From contig JANYHS010000187.1 in assembly GCA_025358945.1 (NCBI GenBank), positions 1 through 40,751 on the forward strand: a DNA stretch of 40,751 nt. The letters run 5' to 3'. Source of the DNA: Acidobacteriota bacterium (lineage in GTDB: Bacteria > Acidobacteriota > Vicinamibacteria > Vicinamibacterales > CAVVIG01). Shown piece by piece: positions 1 to 10,239 of the stretch. How positions within the stretch are numbered: position 1 is the first letter of the stretch; each line of letters starts with the position of its first letter. The translations under genes were made by a program, and so were the position numbers. Below the pieces are notes generated by a model. It saw only the letters and a list, made by a program, of their open reading frames with translations, was not told the origin of the DNA and searched no databases.

Positions 1-2
1 GT

Positions 3-3000
3 TTCCTGCGCAGCCTGTACGAGGGATGCAAGACCATCTCGCCCGACAGCCTGTTCACCTACGTCAATTTTCCACCGACCGAGTTTCTCGACCTCTCCTT
101 CCTGGACATCTGCGCGTTCAACGTCTACCTGCATCGCGAGCCCGAACTGCGCGCGTACCTCGCGCGGCTGCAGCACATCGCCGGCCAGAAACCGCTATTG
201 CTGGCCGAAGCGGGCGCCGACAGCCTCCGCGAAGGTGAAGTACAGCAGGCTGACATCACGTCGATGCACGTGCGCGCAGCGTTCGAGGAAGGTGCCTGCG
301 GCGCGATCGCGTTTGCGTGGACCGACGAGTGGTGGCGCGGCGGTCATCCGGTCGACGACTGGAAGTTCGGCCTGGTCGATCACCAACGCCGCCTCAAGCC
401 GGCGGCGGCCAGCGTCGCATCCGCTTTCGCGGACGCGCCGTTCTCCCGCGAGCAGCAGCGCGCGTGGCCTCGCGTCTCGGTCGTCGTCTGCGCCTACAAC
501 GCGGCCGACACGCTCGAGGACAACCTGCGATCGCTCGAGCAACTGACATATCCCGACTTCGAGATCATCCTCGTCAACGACGGTTCGAAGGATCGCACGA
601 GCGAGATCGGCCGCAGCTTCGCCAGCGTACGTGTGATCGACACACCGAACGCGGGTCTGAGCGCAGCACGCAACGTCGGTCTCGCCCAAGCCACGGGCGA
701 CATCGTGGCCTACACCGACGCCGACACGCGTGTCGATCGCGACTGGCTGACCTTTCTCGTCCAGCCGTTTCTCACCTCCGACGTCGTCGGCTCCGGTGGA
801 CCGAACGTCGTGCCGGCCGACGATCCGCCGATCGCGCAGTGCATCGCGCGCGCGCCTGGCGGACCCACGCACGTCCTGCTCGACGACCGCATCGCCGAAC
901 ACGTGCCCGGCTGCAACATGGCGTTCCGCCGCGACGCGCTGCTGGCCATCGACGGCTTCAACCCCATCTACCTTCGCGCCGGAGACGATGTGGATGTGTG
1001 CTGGCGGTTGCAGGCGCGAGGCTGGAGAATCGGCTTTGCCTCATCGGCGCTGGTCTGGCATCACCACCGTTCGTCGGTGAAGGCGTACTGGCGGCAGCAG
1101 GTCGGCTACGGCGAGGGTGAGACGTGGTTGATGGCGCATCATCCGGAAAAATTCCTGGACGGGCGCATGCTGTGGCGTGGCCGCATCTACAGTCCGCTGC
1201 CGTTCGTGCGCTCACTGTGGGGCACGCGCATCAACGCCGGCGTCTGGGGCACCGCGGCATTTCCGTCGGTGTACCGCACCGACGTGCATCCGTTCGCGTT
1301 CCTGCCGAATTCGATCAAATGGCAGGTCCTCTCGTATATCCTGACACTCGCAGGCATCGGGGTCGCGCTGACGGGGCAGCACCACTGGACGTCCTATATT
1401 CTGCTCGGCGCCGGCGTCATCGGCGTCGCGGCGACGGTGGCCAAGAACATCGACTACGCGTTACGGTCCGACGTCGACTCGCTGTCCGGCAGCAAGATCT
1501 GGTATCGCCTGACCGTCGCCTACCTCCACTTCATCCAGCCGCTGGCGCGGTTGCACGGGCGCATTCGCGGCGTGCTGTCGCCGCCGCCGGTCGCCGTGCC
1601 GGCCAGCGCGCCGCAGACCAGCCGCGGCCCTCGCCCGTCGCTCGCCGAAGCGTGGCGCGCACTGCTGCTGATCTCCGGAAACGTCACCGAGGATCGGTTC
1701 TGGAGCGAAACCTGGACGTCAGCTGATCGCGTGCTCGCGCGGCTGACCGACTGGCTCCGCCGCTCGAGAGCTGTGCGCTCGATCGAAATCGATGAGGGAT
1801 GGTCCGACGATCGCGACGTCAGCGTCTTCGTCGGCCGCTGGGCATGGGTCGATGTGCGCGCGCTGGTCGAAGAGCACGCGGGCGGCAAAGTGCTGGTCCG
1901 CATCAGCACCCACCTGCGCCCGACCACGTTCGGCTTCGTCGCGGCAATGGGCATCGGCGCGGCGCTGCTGGTTGGCGCCGCATCGCCCGCGCTGATGCAT
2001 TGGCGGCTCCCGGGATCGGTTGGCGCGTTTCTCGCCGGCGCCACATCCAACAGCGTGCTCTTCTGGCGGACCGCCGGAACGATCGTCTCCTCGCTCGCGG
2101 TGGCGCTGATTATCGGCGTCGGGTGGCGCACGGCGCAGACGACGGCGATCGTGCGGCGGGGCATTGCGCGGGTCACGCTCGGCGCGGGCATGGTGGCGAT
2201 GCCCTCGAGCGCAGCGCGTGCGCCGCTCATCGCGCCGTCGCTGCTGCGCATGTACGGCCTGCGCAGCGCGTTCATCTTCGTCCTGATGATCGTCACGCTC
2301 GGCGCCAGCACGTTCATGTTGCGGGAAGCCGCGATCGGCCCGGTGATCGGCGGCCAAAAAGGGTACAGCGGCGACTACGGCTCGCCGATGTACGCGTGGC
2401 TCGACGCGCCCGGCGGTCTCGCGATTGCGCCGAACGGCGATATCTACATCGCCGACTCGAACAACGACGTCATCCGACGCGTCAACGCGAACAACACGAT
2501 CATCGAGCCGATCGCCGGCAACCATGATCTCGGCGCCGGTTTTTCTGGCGACAACGGCCCCGCCATCGTCGCGCAGCTCGACACGCCGGACGGCGTCGCG
2601 ATCGCGCCCGACGGCGATCTGATCGTCGCCGACTCGCACAACGATCGCATTCGTCGCGTGGATCGGCCAACGCGAATCATCACGACCGTGGCCGGGTCCG
2701 GCGAAAACGGCTACGACGGCGATGACAAACCGGCCACCGAAGCGGCACTCAACACGCCGAGCGCGGTCGCGGCCGCGCCTAATGGCGATATCTACATCGC
2801 CGACACGCTGAACTACCGCATCCGGATGATCGACGCAAAGACCGGCCTCATTCACACCGTGGCGGGCGACGGGCTGCCGGGCGATCCGCAGAGCGTCGGC
2901 GACGGCGGACCGGCGACCAGCGCGCACCTGAACATGCCGAGCGACGTCGCCTACGATCCCAAGACCGGCGACCTCTACATCGCCGACATGCATCACAACC

Positions 3001-3404
3001 GCGTGCGCAAGGTCGATGCGAAAACACAGATCATCACCACCGTCGCCGGTAGTGGCAACTGGGGCAACGCCGGCGACGACGGTCCGGCGACAATCGCGCG
3101 GCTGGCGGGACCGGCCGGCATCGCCGTCGTCAACGAGCCGGGCGGCAAGGTGACCCTCTTCATCGCCGACTTCTACAACGGCCACGTGCGCGCGGTCGGC
3201 CCCGATGGCATCATCCGCGACCTCAGCGATGAGGGCCGCGAAGCCTTCGGTGCGCCAACGCGAGTCGCCTATGACCCGCGGCGCGGCTTCCTGTACGTCG
3301 CTGATTCGAGCCAGGATCGGGTCGTGCCGCTGATCATCCCGAAGATTGCGCCCAACCTCGTGCCGCCGAAGCCGGTGTTGCCACCGCGGAGGATCGGCGG
3401 ATGA
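3..3404 (+). CDS. Multidomain protein, 5'-truncated by window edge: glycoside-hydrolase-like (TIM-barrel C-terminal part) + GT2 glycosyltransferase + transmembrane segments + NHL beta-propeller repeats
   Basis: Frame is open from base 3 with no stop before the track's Met at 198. N-part 'KPLLLAEAGADSLREGE...GAIAFAWTDEWW' is GH-like; 'VSVVVCAYNAADTLEDNLRSLEQLTYPDFEIILVNDGSKD...YTDADTRVD' is GT2; three hydrophobic segments; six NHL-type units such as 'GDIYIADSNNDVIRRV', 'GDLYIADMHHNRVRKV'. Confidence 0.85.
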   Translation, partial: FLRSLYEGCKTISPDSLFTYVNFPPTEFLDLSFLDICAFNVYLHREPELRAYLARLQHIAGQKPLLLAEAGADSLREGEVQQADITSMHVRAAFEEGACGAIAFAWTDEWWRGGHPVDDWKFGLVDHQRRLKPAAASVASAFADAPFSREQQRAWPRVSVVVCAYNAADTLEDNLRSLEQLTYPDFEIILVNDGSKDRTSEIGRSFASVRVIDTPNAGLSAARNVGLAQATGDIVAYTDADTRVDRDWLTFLVQPFLTSDVVGSGGPNVVPADDPPIAQCIARAPGGPTHVLLDDRIAEHVPGCNMAFRRDALLAIDGFNPIYLRAGDDVDVCWRLQARGWRIGFASSALVWHHHRSSVKAYWRQQVGYGEGETWLMAHHPEKFLDGRMLWRGRIYSPLPFVRSLWGTRINAGVWGTAAFPSVYRTDVHPFAFLPNSIKWQVLSYILTLAGIGVALTGQHHWTSYILLGAGVIGVAATVAKNIDYALRSDVDSLSGSKIWYRLTVAYLHFIQPLARLHGRIRGVLSPPPVAVPASAPQTSRGPRPSLAEAWRALLLISGNVTEDRFWSETWTSADRVLARLTDWLRRSRAVRSIEIDEGWSDDRDVSVFVGRWAWVDVRALVEEHAGGKVLVRISTHLRPTTFGFVAAMGIGAALLVGAASPALMHWRLPGSVGAFLAGATSNSVLFWRTAGTIVSSLAVALIIGVGWRTAQTTAIVRRGIARVTLGAGMVAMPSSAARAPLIAPSLLRMYGLRSAFIFVLMIVTLGASTFMLREAAIGPVIGGQKGYSGDYGSPMYAWLDAPGGLAIAPNGDIYIADSNNDVIRRVNANNTIIEPIAGNHDLGAGFSGDNGPAIVAQLDTPDGVAIAPDGDLIVADSHNDRIRRVDRPTRIITTVAGSGENGYDGDDKPATEAALNTPSAVAAAPNGDIYIADTLNYRIRMIDAKTGLIHTVAGDGLPGDPQSVGDGGPATSAHLNMPSDVAYDPKTGDLYIADMHHNRVRKVDAKTQIITTVAGSGNWGNAGDDGPATIARLAGPAGIAVVNEPGGKVTLFIADFYNGHVRAVGPDGIIRDLSDEGREAFGAPTRVAYDPRRGFLYVADSSQDRVVPLIIPKIAPNLVPPKPVLPPRRIGG

Positions 3405-5281
3405 GCGAGCCGACCAAGCCGGCGGAGGTGAACGCGACCGACGGTCTGCTGCGCTGGATGCTGACGTACCTGCGTCCGTACCGCCCGCGTGTCGCGGTGC
3501 TGTCGGTGCTGCTGGTGTCGGAAATCATCCTCGGCGCGCTGCAGCCGTGGCCACTCGCAATCGTCATCGACTACGTGTTGACGCCGGCGGCGCTCGGTGG
3601 CAAAGCGTTTCCGTCGGCGGTGCAGCCGTGGATCACGGCGCTCACGCACGACAACCGCTTCACGCTGCTCATCGCCGTGGTCGTGGCCGGCGTGGTGCTG
3701 CAGGTGGTGAATCAGTTCGTGTCGGCGTACGGCACGCAAGTGCAGGTGGATACCGGGCAGCGGATGGTCTACGACCTGCGCGGGAAGCTGTTCGCGCACC
3801 TGACGGCGCTCGGCCTGCACCATCACATCACGACCAGCACGGCTGACGCCGTCTATCGCGTGGACGTGGACGCCTACGCGATCGAAAACCTGGTGATGAG
3901 CGGGCTGTTCCCGCTCGCGACGTCGACGATCGCCCTGACGGTGATGTTCGGCGTCCTGCTGCGGATGAACGTGACGATCGCGCTGCTGTCGCTGACCGTG
4001 GTGCCGTTCATGTACCTCTGCCTGCGCTACTACACCAAGACGCTGGTCAACCGCGAGGAGCGCGTCAAGGAATTCGAGGCGAAGTTGATGGGGCGGCTGT
4101 ACGAGACGTTCGGTGCGATGAAGCTGGTCAAGAGCTTCGCGCGCGAGCCGTTCGAGTTGCAGCGCTACGCGACCACCGGCGTGACGACGATGAACGCGCG
4201 GATCAAGCTGACGTGGCAGCAGTCGATCTTCTCGGTCGTCGTCAGCACCATCACCATCCTCGGCACCGCGCTGGTCGTCATCGTCGGCGGCCGCTTCGTG
4301 ATGAGCGGCCGGCTGACCATCGGCGAGCTGACGGTCGTCATCAGCTATCTCGCCGCCGTGTACGGCCCGCTCTCCGCGATCGCGCACACCACGGGACAGC
4401 TGCAGGGCGCCCTCGCGGGCACCAAGCGCGTGCGCGCGATGTTCGCCCTGATCCCGGAGACGGTCGAAGCGCCTGGCGCCATCGACGCAACCGACATCAA
4501 GGGCGACATCCGCGTCGAGGATGTCGGGTTCACGTACCCGAACGGCACGCGCGTGCTGCACGACATTTCGTTCGCGGCCAAGCCGGGCGAAGTGATCGCG
4601 CTGGTCGGCCTCACCGGCGCCGGCAAGACGACGCTGGTCAGCCTGATCCCGCGCTTCTTCGACGCGACCGTCGGACGCGTGACGATTGACGGCGTCGACG
4701 TGCGGCAGTACCGCATACGATCGCTGCGCGAGAAAATCGCCATCGTCTTGCAGGAACCGGTGCTGTTTGCGGGCACCATCGCCGACAACCTGCGCTACGG
4801 CCGCCTCGACGCGACCGACGCGGAGATCGAGCAGGCGGCGCGCGCCGCGCATGCGCACGACTTCATCGCGCGGCTGCCGAAGGGATATCAGACGGAGATC
4901 GCGCAGGCCGGCGGCGGCTTGTCAGGCGGCGAGCGTCAGCGGCTTAGCGTCGCGCGGGCTATCTTGAAGAACGCCCCGATCCTCATTCTCGACGAACCGA
5001 CCTCGTCGCTCGATTCGATTTCGGAAGAGATCGTGTTTTCGGCGCTGCGGCAACTGCGCGCCGGTCGCACGACGATCGTCATCGCGCACCGGTTATCGAC
5101 CGTCCGCGACGCCGATCGCATTCTCGTGCTCGACGGCGGCGAGATTGCCGCGCAGGGACGGCACGAGGAGCTGCTGACGTCGAGTCAGCTCTATCGCCGG
5201 ATGTGCGCGCGGCTGTCGGTTGGCAAGTCCCTCGACGATCCCGAGAGTGTCGACGAGCTGATCGAGGCGGCCAAACGGTGA
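3401..5281 (+). CDS. ABC transporter, fused transmembrane + ATPase (MsbA-like exporter)
   Basis: Walker A 'GLTGAGKTTL', signature 'LSGGERQRLSVARA', Walker B 'ILILDEPTSSLD'; N-terminal TM domain; ATGA overlap with upstream gene. Confidence 0.95.
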   Translation: MSEPTKPAEVNATDGLLRWMLTYLRPYRPRVAVLSVLLVSEIILGALQPWPLAIVIDYVLTPAALGGKAFPSAVQPWITALTHDNRFTLLIAVVVAGVVLQVVNQFVSAYGTQVQVDTGQRMVYDLRGKLFAHLTALGLHHHITTSTADAVYRVDVDAYAIENLVMSGLFPLATSTIALTVMFGVLLRMNVTIALLSLTVVPFMYLCLRYYTKTLVNREERVKEFEAKLMGRLYETFGAMKLVKSFAREPFELQRYATTGVTTMNARIKLTWQQSIFSVVVSTITILGTALVVIVGGRFVMSGRLTIGELTVVISYLAAVYGPLSAIAHTTGQLQGALAGTKRVRAMFALIPETVEAPGAIDATDIKGDIRVEDVGFTYPNGTRVLHDISFAAKPGEVIALVGLTGAGKTTLVSLIPRFFDATVGRVTIDGVDVRQYRIRSLREKIAIVLQEPVLFAGTIADNLRYGRLDATDAEIEQAARAAHAHDFIARLPKGYQTEIAQAGGGLSGGERQRLSVARAILKNAPILILDEPTSSLDSISEEIVFSALRQLRAGRTTIVIAHRLSTVRDADRILVLDGGEIAAQGRHEELLTSSQLYRRMCARLSVGKSLDDPESVDELIEAAKR

Positions 5282-6396
5282 AAATTCTGTTCGCCGGCAT
5301 CATCGCGCGATATCCGTTCGGCGGCGTCACGTGGTGTTCACTGATGTACCTGCTCGGCCTGCGCGCACTAGGGCACGAGGTCTTCTACATCGAGGACACC
5401 GGCGAGTGTGTCTACGACCCGATCCTGAACACGCGCGCGACCGATCCGATCTACGGCACGACCTACATCAACAACGCACTCGAGCCGTACGGCCTCGGCG
5501 ACCGCTGGTCGTTCGTGAACTACGACGGCGGGTATCACGGCCGGACCGCGGACGAGGTGCGCCGTTTCGCGGCCGACGCGGACCTGTTCATCAACCTGTC
5601 CGGTGGATCGTGGTTCTGGCGAGACGAGTACGTGCGGATTCCGCACAAAGTGTTCATCGACTCGGATCCCGCGTTTACCCAGCTCGCGATCGCGAAGGCG
5701 GAACCATGGTACGTGGACTTCTTCCAGCGTTTCGATCACCTGTTCACGTTCGGGTCGAACATCGGCACGCCGGCGTCGCCGATTCCCACCGGCGCGTTCA
5801 CGTGGCGCAAGACCTGGCAGCCGGTCACCATGGACGATTGGCGGACGGACACGGCGCCGCGCGACCGCTTCACATCGGTGATGACCTGGCAGATTGAGAG
5901 TTTTGCCGACGTCGGCGGCAACAAGGATCAGGAGTTCGTGAAGTTCATCGAGCTGCCGTCGAAGACTCCGCAGCGTTTCGAGCTGGCGATCAACGGCCCG
6001 CAGGCGCTGTTGCGGCAGTACGGATGGGACACCGCGGACGCCATGGCCGTGTCGCGCACGCCGCCCGAGTACCGCGCGTTCATCCAGGAATCGAAGGCGG
6101 AATTCGGCGTCGCCAAGCACACCTACGTCGCCAACCGCTCCGGATGGTTCAGCGATCGGACGGAGTGCTATCTCGCCGCCGGCCGCCCTGCGCTCGTGCA
6201 GGACACCGGCTGGACCGCGCACCTGCCGTCCGGCGAGGGCCTGCTCGCCTTCTCGAACATGGACGAAGCGTTGGCCGGGATTGACCGCATCAACAGCGAC
6301 TACAACATGCACGCGCGTCGCGCGTCCGAAATCGCCCACGCGCACTTTGACGCCCGCGTCGTGTTGCCGCGGCTGCTGGAGACGGCCACGCGATGA
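5278..6396 (+). CDS. Glycosyltransferase-like protein (GT-B-like, family uncertain)
   Basis: GTG start at 5278 (GTGA overlap) gives 'MKILFAGIIARYPFGGVTWCSLMYLLGLRALGHEVFYIEDTG'; C-terminal 'RSGWFSDRTECYLAAGRPALVQDTGW...GEGLLAFSNMDEAL' resembles a nucleotide-sugar-binding half. Confidence 0.7.
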   Translation: MKILFAGIIARYPFGGVTWCSLMYLLGLRALGHEVFYIEDTGECVYDPILNTRATDPIYGTTYINNALEPYGLGDRWSFVNYDGGYHGRTADEVRRFAADADLFINLSGGSWFWRDEYVRIPHKVFIDSDPAFTQLAIAKAEPWYVDFFQRFDHLFTFGSNIGTPASPIPTGAFTWRKTWQPVTMDDWRTDTAPRDRFTSVMTWQIESFADVGGNKDQEFVKFIELPSKTPQRFELAINGPQALLRQYGWDTADAMAVSRTPPEYRAFIQESKAEFGVAKHTYVANRSGWFSDRTECYLAAGRPALVQDTGWTAHLPSGEGLLAFSNMDEALAGIDRINSDYNMHARRASEIAHAHFDARVVLPRLLETATR

Positions 6397-7424
6397 GAAT
6401 CGCCCATATCGCACCCGTCGCCACGACCGTCCCGCCGCCGAAGTCAGGCTCCGTCGAGACGATGACGTCGCTGCTGACCGAAGGACTGGTCGCGCGCGGC
6501 CACGACGTCACGTTGTTTGCGACCGCCGACTCGAAGACGAAAGCGAAGCTGCACGCCATCTACCCGCATGGCTACTGGCACGACGAGCACATGTGGCCGT
6601 GGGAGCTCTACGAGATGCTGAACCTGGCGGCCGCGGTCGAGCGCGCGTCCGAGTTCGACATCATCCACTACGAGGCGGCGTACTACCCGATGTCGCTCGC
6701 CTTCACGCGCCTCTCGTCGACGCCGATCGTCCAGACGCTGCACCACTCACCGAGCGGCGCGGAGGTGAAACTCTGGTCACGTTACCCGGAGGCGCCGTTT
6801 GTCGCCATCTCGAACGAACAGGCCAGCCTGCTCAAGGGCCTCAACGTCGTCGGCAACGTGCTGCACGGCGTCGACACCGACAACTTCACGTTTCAGGAAA
6901 CACCCGAGGACTACCTGCTGTTCCTCGGCCGGTTCACCGACGGCAAAGGCCCGCTGCAGGCGATCGAGCTCGCCAAGCGGATGGACATGAAACTGATCCT
7001 CGCTGCGGCCGAAGACGACTACTATCGCGAGCGCGTGGCGCCGCACGTCGATGGCCGCCGCGTCGTGTATTTCGGCGAGGCCGATTTTCAGGCGAAGGTA
7101 AAGCTGTACGGCGGCGCGCGCGCGCTGCTCTATCCGATTCAGGCCCGCGAGCCGTTCGGGCTGGTGCTGGCCGAAGCGATGGCGTGCGGCACGCCGGTCG
7201 CCGCCCTCGATCGCGGCGCCGTCCGGGAAGTCGTGGACGAAGGCGTCACCGGACTGATCTTCGACGACCTGGAACAGATGGCCAACGGGCTGTCCCGCGT
7301 GTTCGATCTCGATCGTCGCCGCGTGCACGAGCGCGCGGTCGCCCGGTTCGGCACCAAACGCATGGTTGACGAGTACATCGCCGTCTACACCCGCATCGTG
7401 GAGGCCCATCGTGCCCGAGGCTAG
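6393..7424 (+). CDS. Glycosyltransferase family 4 (GT1/GT4-like)
   Basis: 'MRIAHIAPVATTVPPPKSGSVETMTSLLTEGLVARGHDVTLFA'; 'EPFGLVLAEAMACGTPVAALDRGAVREVV' GT4 donor-site motif. Confidence 0.93.
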   Translation: MRIAHIAPVATTVPPPKSGSVETMTSLLTEGLVARGHDVTLFATADSKTKAKLHAIYPHGYWHDEHMWPWELYEMLNLAAAVERASEFDIIHYEAAYYPMSLAFTRLSSTPIVQTLHHSPSGAEVKLWSRYPEAPFVAISNEQASLLKGLNVVGNVLHGVDTDNFTFQETPEDYLLFLGRFTDGKGPLQAIELAKRMDMKLILAAAEDDYYRERVAPHVDGRRVVYFGEADFQAKVKLYGGARALLYPIQAREPFGLVLAEAMACGTPVAALDRGAVREVVDEGVTGLIFDDLEQMANGLSRVFDLDRRRVHERAVARFGTKRMVDEYIAVYTRIVEAHRARG

Positions 7425-8223
7425 CGCCGCACTCCCGTTCGCGGGTCGAACCGTCCTCGGCATCTTTGCTCACCCAGACGATGAGTCGCTGGCGTGCGGG
7501 GGCACACTGGCGCGCCTGGCGGACGCCGGCGCGCACGTCGTCGTCGTCTGCGCCTCGCACGGCGAAGCGGGATCGATCAGCGATCCCGCGTTGGTGCCGG
7601 ACGGCGATCTGGGCCGCGTCCGCGTGCGGGAGCTGCGCGACGCCGCGGCCGTGCTCGGCGTCGCCGAGGTCATCGTGCTCGATCACCCCGACGGCGACCT
7701 CCGCTGGGAACACGTCCCGGAGCTGCACGCGGAGATCGTGGCGCTGATTGAACGCTACCGACCCGCGGCGGTGATCACGTTCGCGGAAGACGGACTCTAC
7801 TGGCACCTCGATCACATCGGCGTGCACGAGCGGACCTACACCGCTGTGCTGTCGCTCGGCGCTGCGGCGCCGCCGCTCTACTACGTGACCATGCAGCCCG
7901 GCGTGATGCGCGAAGTGGTCGAAGCCGCGCACGCCAAGGGCGGCGCACCGCCCGATTCCAGCTTCTGGGGCATCGCGCCGGACGCATTCGGTGACGGCGC
8001 GAACCCGCCGACTTTCGTCATCGACGTGCGTGACTGGGCCGCGCGCAAGCTGGCGGCGCTGCGCTGTCACCGGACACAGATGGGCCCCAACAACCCGATG
8101 GCGTGGATCGACGAGGACGAAGCGCGGCGCTGGCTCGGCGTCGAACAGTTCCAGCGCGCGCCCATCGACGCGACTGGTGACGCCGTCCTCGAACATCTCG
8201 GCGAAATCACCCATGCGGATTGA
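7411..8223 (+). CDS. PIG-L/LmbE family deacetylase
   Basis: 'TVLGIFAHPDDESLACGGTLARLADAGAHVVVVCASHGE' with AHPDDE motif; 'WHLDHIGVHERT'. GTG at 7411 is a plausible start overlapping the upstream gene. Confidence 0.93.
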   Translation: MPEASAALPFAGRTVLGIFAHPDDESLACGGTLARLADAGAHVVVVCASHGEAGSISDPALVPDGDLGRVRVRELRDAAAVLGVAEVIVLDHPDGDLRWEHVPELHAEIVALIERYRPAAVITFAEDGLYWHLDHIGVHERTYTAVLSLGAAAPPLYYVTMQPGVMREVVEAAHAKGGAPPDSSFWGIAPDAFGDGANPPTFVIDVRDWAARKLAALRCHRTQMGPNNPMAWIDEDEARRWLGVEQFQRAPIDATGDAVLEHLGEITHAD

Positions 8224-9469
8224 GACCCTCGACGTCCTCCGCTGCCCGTACTGCGGCGGACGGCTGTCCCTGGTCGATTCCATTTTTCACCGCCGCACCG
8301 ACAACCAGATCCACGACGGCATCCTCGGCTGCCACTGCTGCATTTTCCCTCTCGTTGACGGCATCCCGGTGCTGCACGTGCTGCCGGCGGCAACGGTCGC
8401 GCGCGATCATCTTCAGGCCGGCCGCCCGGAGCTGGCGCGCCGCGCGATGTTCGGACTGGATAACGACAGCGACGCGGAGGCCTTCGACGCGGTGGCCTCC
8501 TCGAACACCGCAACGTATCGCGACACCGTCGAGGCGCTCGGACCGAATTTCGAGGGCGGCTACTTCCTCTATCGCTTCTCCGACCCCACCTACATCGTCG
8601 CGCAGGCAGTGGCGCGCGCGGTGGGCGCGACAGTACTCGGAGGCAAGCGCCGCGCCATCGACATCTGCGGCGGATCGGGTCACGTGACGCGGACGCTGCT
8701 CGACTTGTCGGAGATGCCGCCGGTGCTCGCGGATCTGTATTTCGCAAAGGTGTGGCTCGCACGACGGTTCACGGCGCCAGGATGCGAGCCCGTCTGCTGC
8801 GACGGCAACGCACCGATGCCATTCGCCCGCGGTACGTTCAGCTTCGCCATGTGCACCGACGCGTTCATGTACATCTGGACGAAGCGGCAGTTCGTCGGCG
8901 AGATGGAGCGGCTGGTTGAGGCGCGCGCGCCAGGGGCCGAACCCGGCGCGGTGCTGATCGGACACACGCACAACGAGCGCACGTGGACGCCGTCGCACGG
9001 ACAGCCGCTGTCGCCCGAGGGCTATCGCGATCTGTTCGAGACCTTCGAGCCGCGGATCTTCGGCGAAGGCAACCTCTTCACCGATGTCGTTGCCGGTGGT
9101 CCGCTGGACCTCTCGCGCCGCGACAGCCAGGACACGCTCGACAAGAGTCCGGCACTAGCCATCGTCGCCAGCCGTCACCCAGGTGTCTTCGCGAAGCATC
9201 CGCTGACGCCGCCGGATACGGCCGCGGGCGAGTTACGGATCAACCCGCTCTACACGCAGGAGGCCGACGGTGACCGCGTGCGCCTGACGCTGGTGTTCCC
9301 GAACGAGGAATATGCGGACGAATACGGTGCGTGCCGTCAGTACCTGCCCGAAGCGCTGACGCTCGACCGCTCGGCGGTCGCCGCGCTGTCCAGCGGCCGG
9401 GTCTCGGGAGAATTCGTCGAACTGCTCCGCAGAAAAGTCATCGTCGATCTGCCGAAGCGCTATTATTAG
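8213..9469 (+). CDS. Methyltransferase-like protein with N-terminal Trm112-type zinc ribbon
   Basis: ATG at 8213 gives 'MRIETLDVLRCPYCGGRLSLVDS' (Trm112-like CPYC), then 'RAIDICGGSGHVTRTLL' SAM-binding-like motif. Confidence 0.8.
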   Translation: MRIETLDVLRCPYCGGRLSLVDSIFHRRTDNQIHDGILGCHCCIFPLVDGIPVLHVLPAATVARDHLQAGRPELARRAMFGLDNDSDAEAFDAVASSNTATYRDTVEALGPNFEGGYFLYRFSDPTYIVAQAVARAVGATVLGGKRRAIDICGGSGHVTRTLLDLSEMPPVLADLYFAKVWLARRFTAPGCEPVCCDGNAPMPFARGTFSFAMCTDAFMYIWTKRQFVGEMERLVEARAPGAEPGAVLIGHTHNERTWTPSHGQPLSPEGYRDLFETFEPRIFGEGNLFTDVVAGGPLDLSRRDSQDTLDKSPALAIVASRHPGVFAKHPLTPPDTAAGELRINPLYTQEADGDRVRLTLVFPNEEYADEYGACRQYLPEALTLDRSAVAALSSGRVSGEFVELLRRKVIVDLPKRYY

Positions 9470-9474
9470 CTCCG

Positions 9475-10239
9475 ATGCGTTCGACGTCTGCGGCCCTGCG
9501 CCGCGCCGCCCGCGCCCACTTCACGGACTCTTCCAAACGCCGGGGTCTGTTGATTGCATTCGAGGGGCCCGACGGTTCCGGCAAGACCACCCAGCGAAAA
9601 CTCTTCAAGACCTGGCTCAAATCTGAAGGCTACGACGTCGTCACGACGAAGTGGAACTCGTCGGATCTGATCAAGCCGATCATCAAGAGCCGCAAGGCGG
9701 TTCACGCGCTCAGCCCCGAGGAGTTCTCGCTGCTGCACGCCGCTGATTTCCGCCATCGCGTCGAGGAGGTGATCCTGCCGGCGCTGTGGGAGGGCAAGTT
9801 GGTCATCGCCGACCGATTTCTCTTCACGGGCCTGGCACGCGACGTCGCGCGCGGTCTCGATCTCGATTGGGTGCTGAGGCTGTACCAGCCGCTGCTGTGG
9901 CCGGACCTGGTGTTCTACTTCGCCGTCTCGCCAGGAACATCCGGCAAGCGCGTCACCGCGGTGCGCATGCCGAGCTTCTACGAGGCGGGCCAGGACGTCA
10001 CCCAGGTGGACGATCCGGTCGAAAGCTATCAGCGCTTCATCGGGCGTGTGATTCGCGAGTACGAGTCGCTGGCGCTGATCTTCAACATGATCACTGTGGA
10101 CGCCGAACAGTCGATCGGCGAGCAGCATTATCTGATCCGCCGGCTGTTTCTCGAGGGACAAGACCGCCCGTGGTCCGACTGGAACGCCGACGCTGTCGCG
10201 GAGTGGCTCGCGCTCAAGGGCGACAAGGCGGGCCGGTGA
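9475..10239 (+). CDS. Thymidylate kinase-like P-loop kinase
   Basis: 'GLLIAFEGPDGSGKTTQRKLF' Walker A; 'VIADRFLFTGLARDVARGLD' DR(Y/F)-type motif. Start assigned at ATG 9475. Confidence 0.85.
   Translation: MRSTSAALRRAARAHFTDSSKRRGLLIAFEGPDGSGKTTQRKLFKTWLKSEGYDVVTTKWNSSDLIKPIIKSRKAVHALSPEEFSLLHAADFRHRVEEVILPALWEGKLVIADRFLFTGLARDVARGLDLDWVLRLYQPLLWPDLVFYFAVSPGTSGKRVTAVRMPSFYEAGQDVTQVDDPVESYQRFIGRVIREYESLALIFNMITVDAEQSIGEQHYLIRRLFLEGQDRPWSDWNADAVAEWLALKGDKAGR

Noticed and set aside
1719-3185. 488-aa ORF on - strand
   Set aside because: Antisense to the NHL-repeat region; 'VRVGDVDIAV'-type repetition simply mirrors the NHL repeats.
3269-4858. 529-aa ORF on - strand
   Set aside because: Antisense to the ABC transporter; R/H/Q-rich without recognisable domains.
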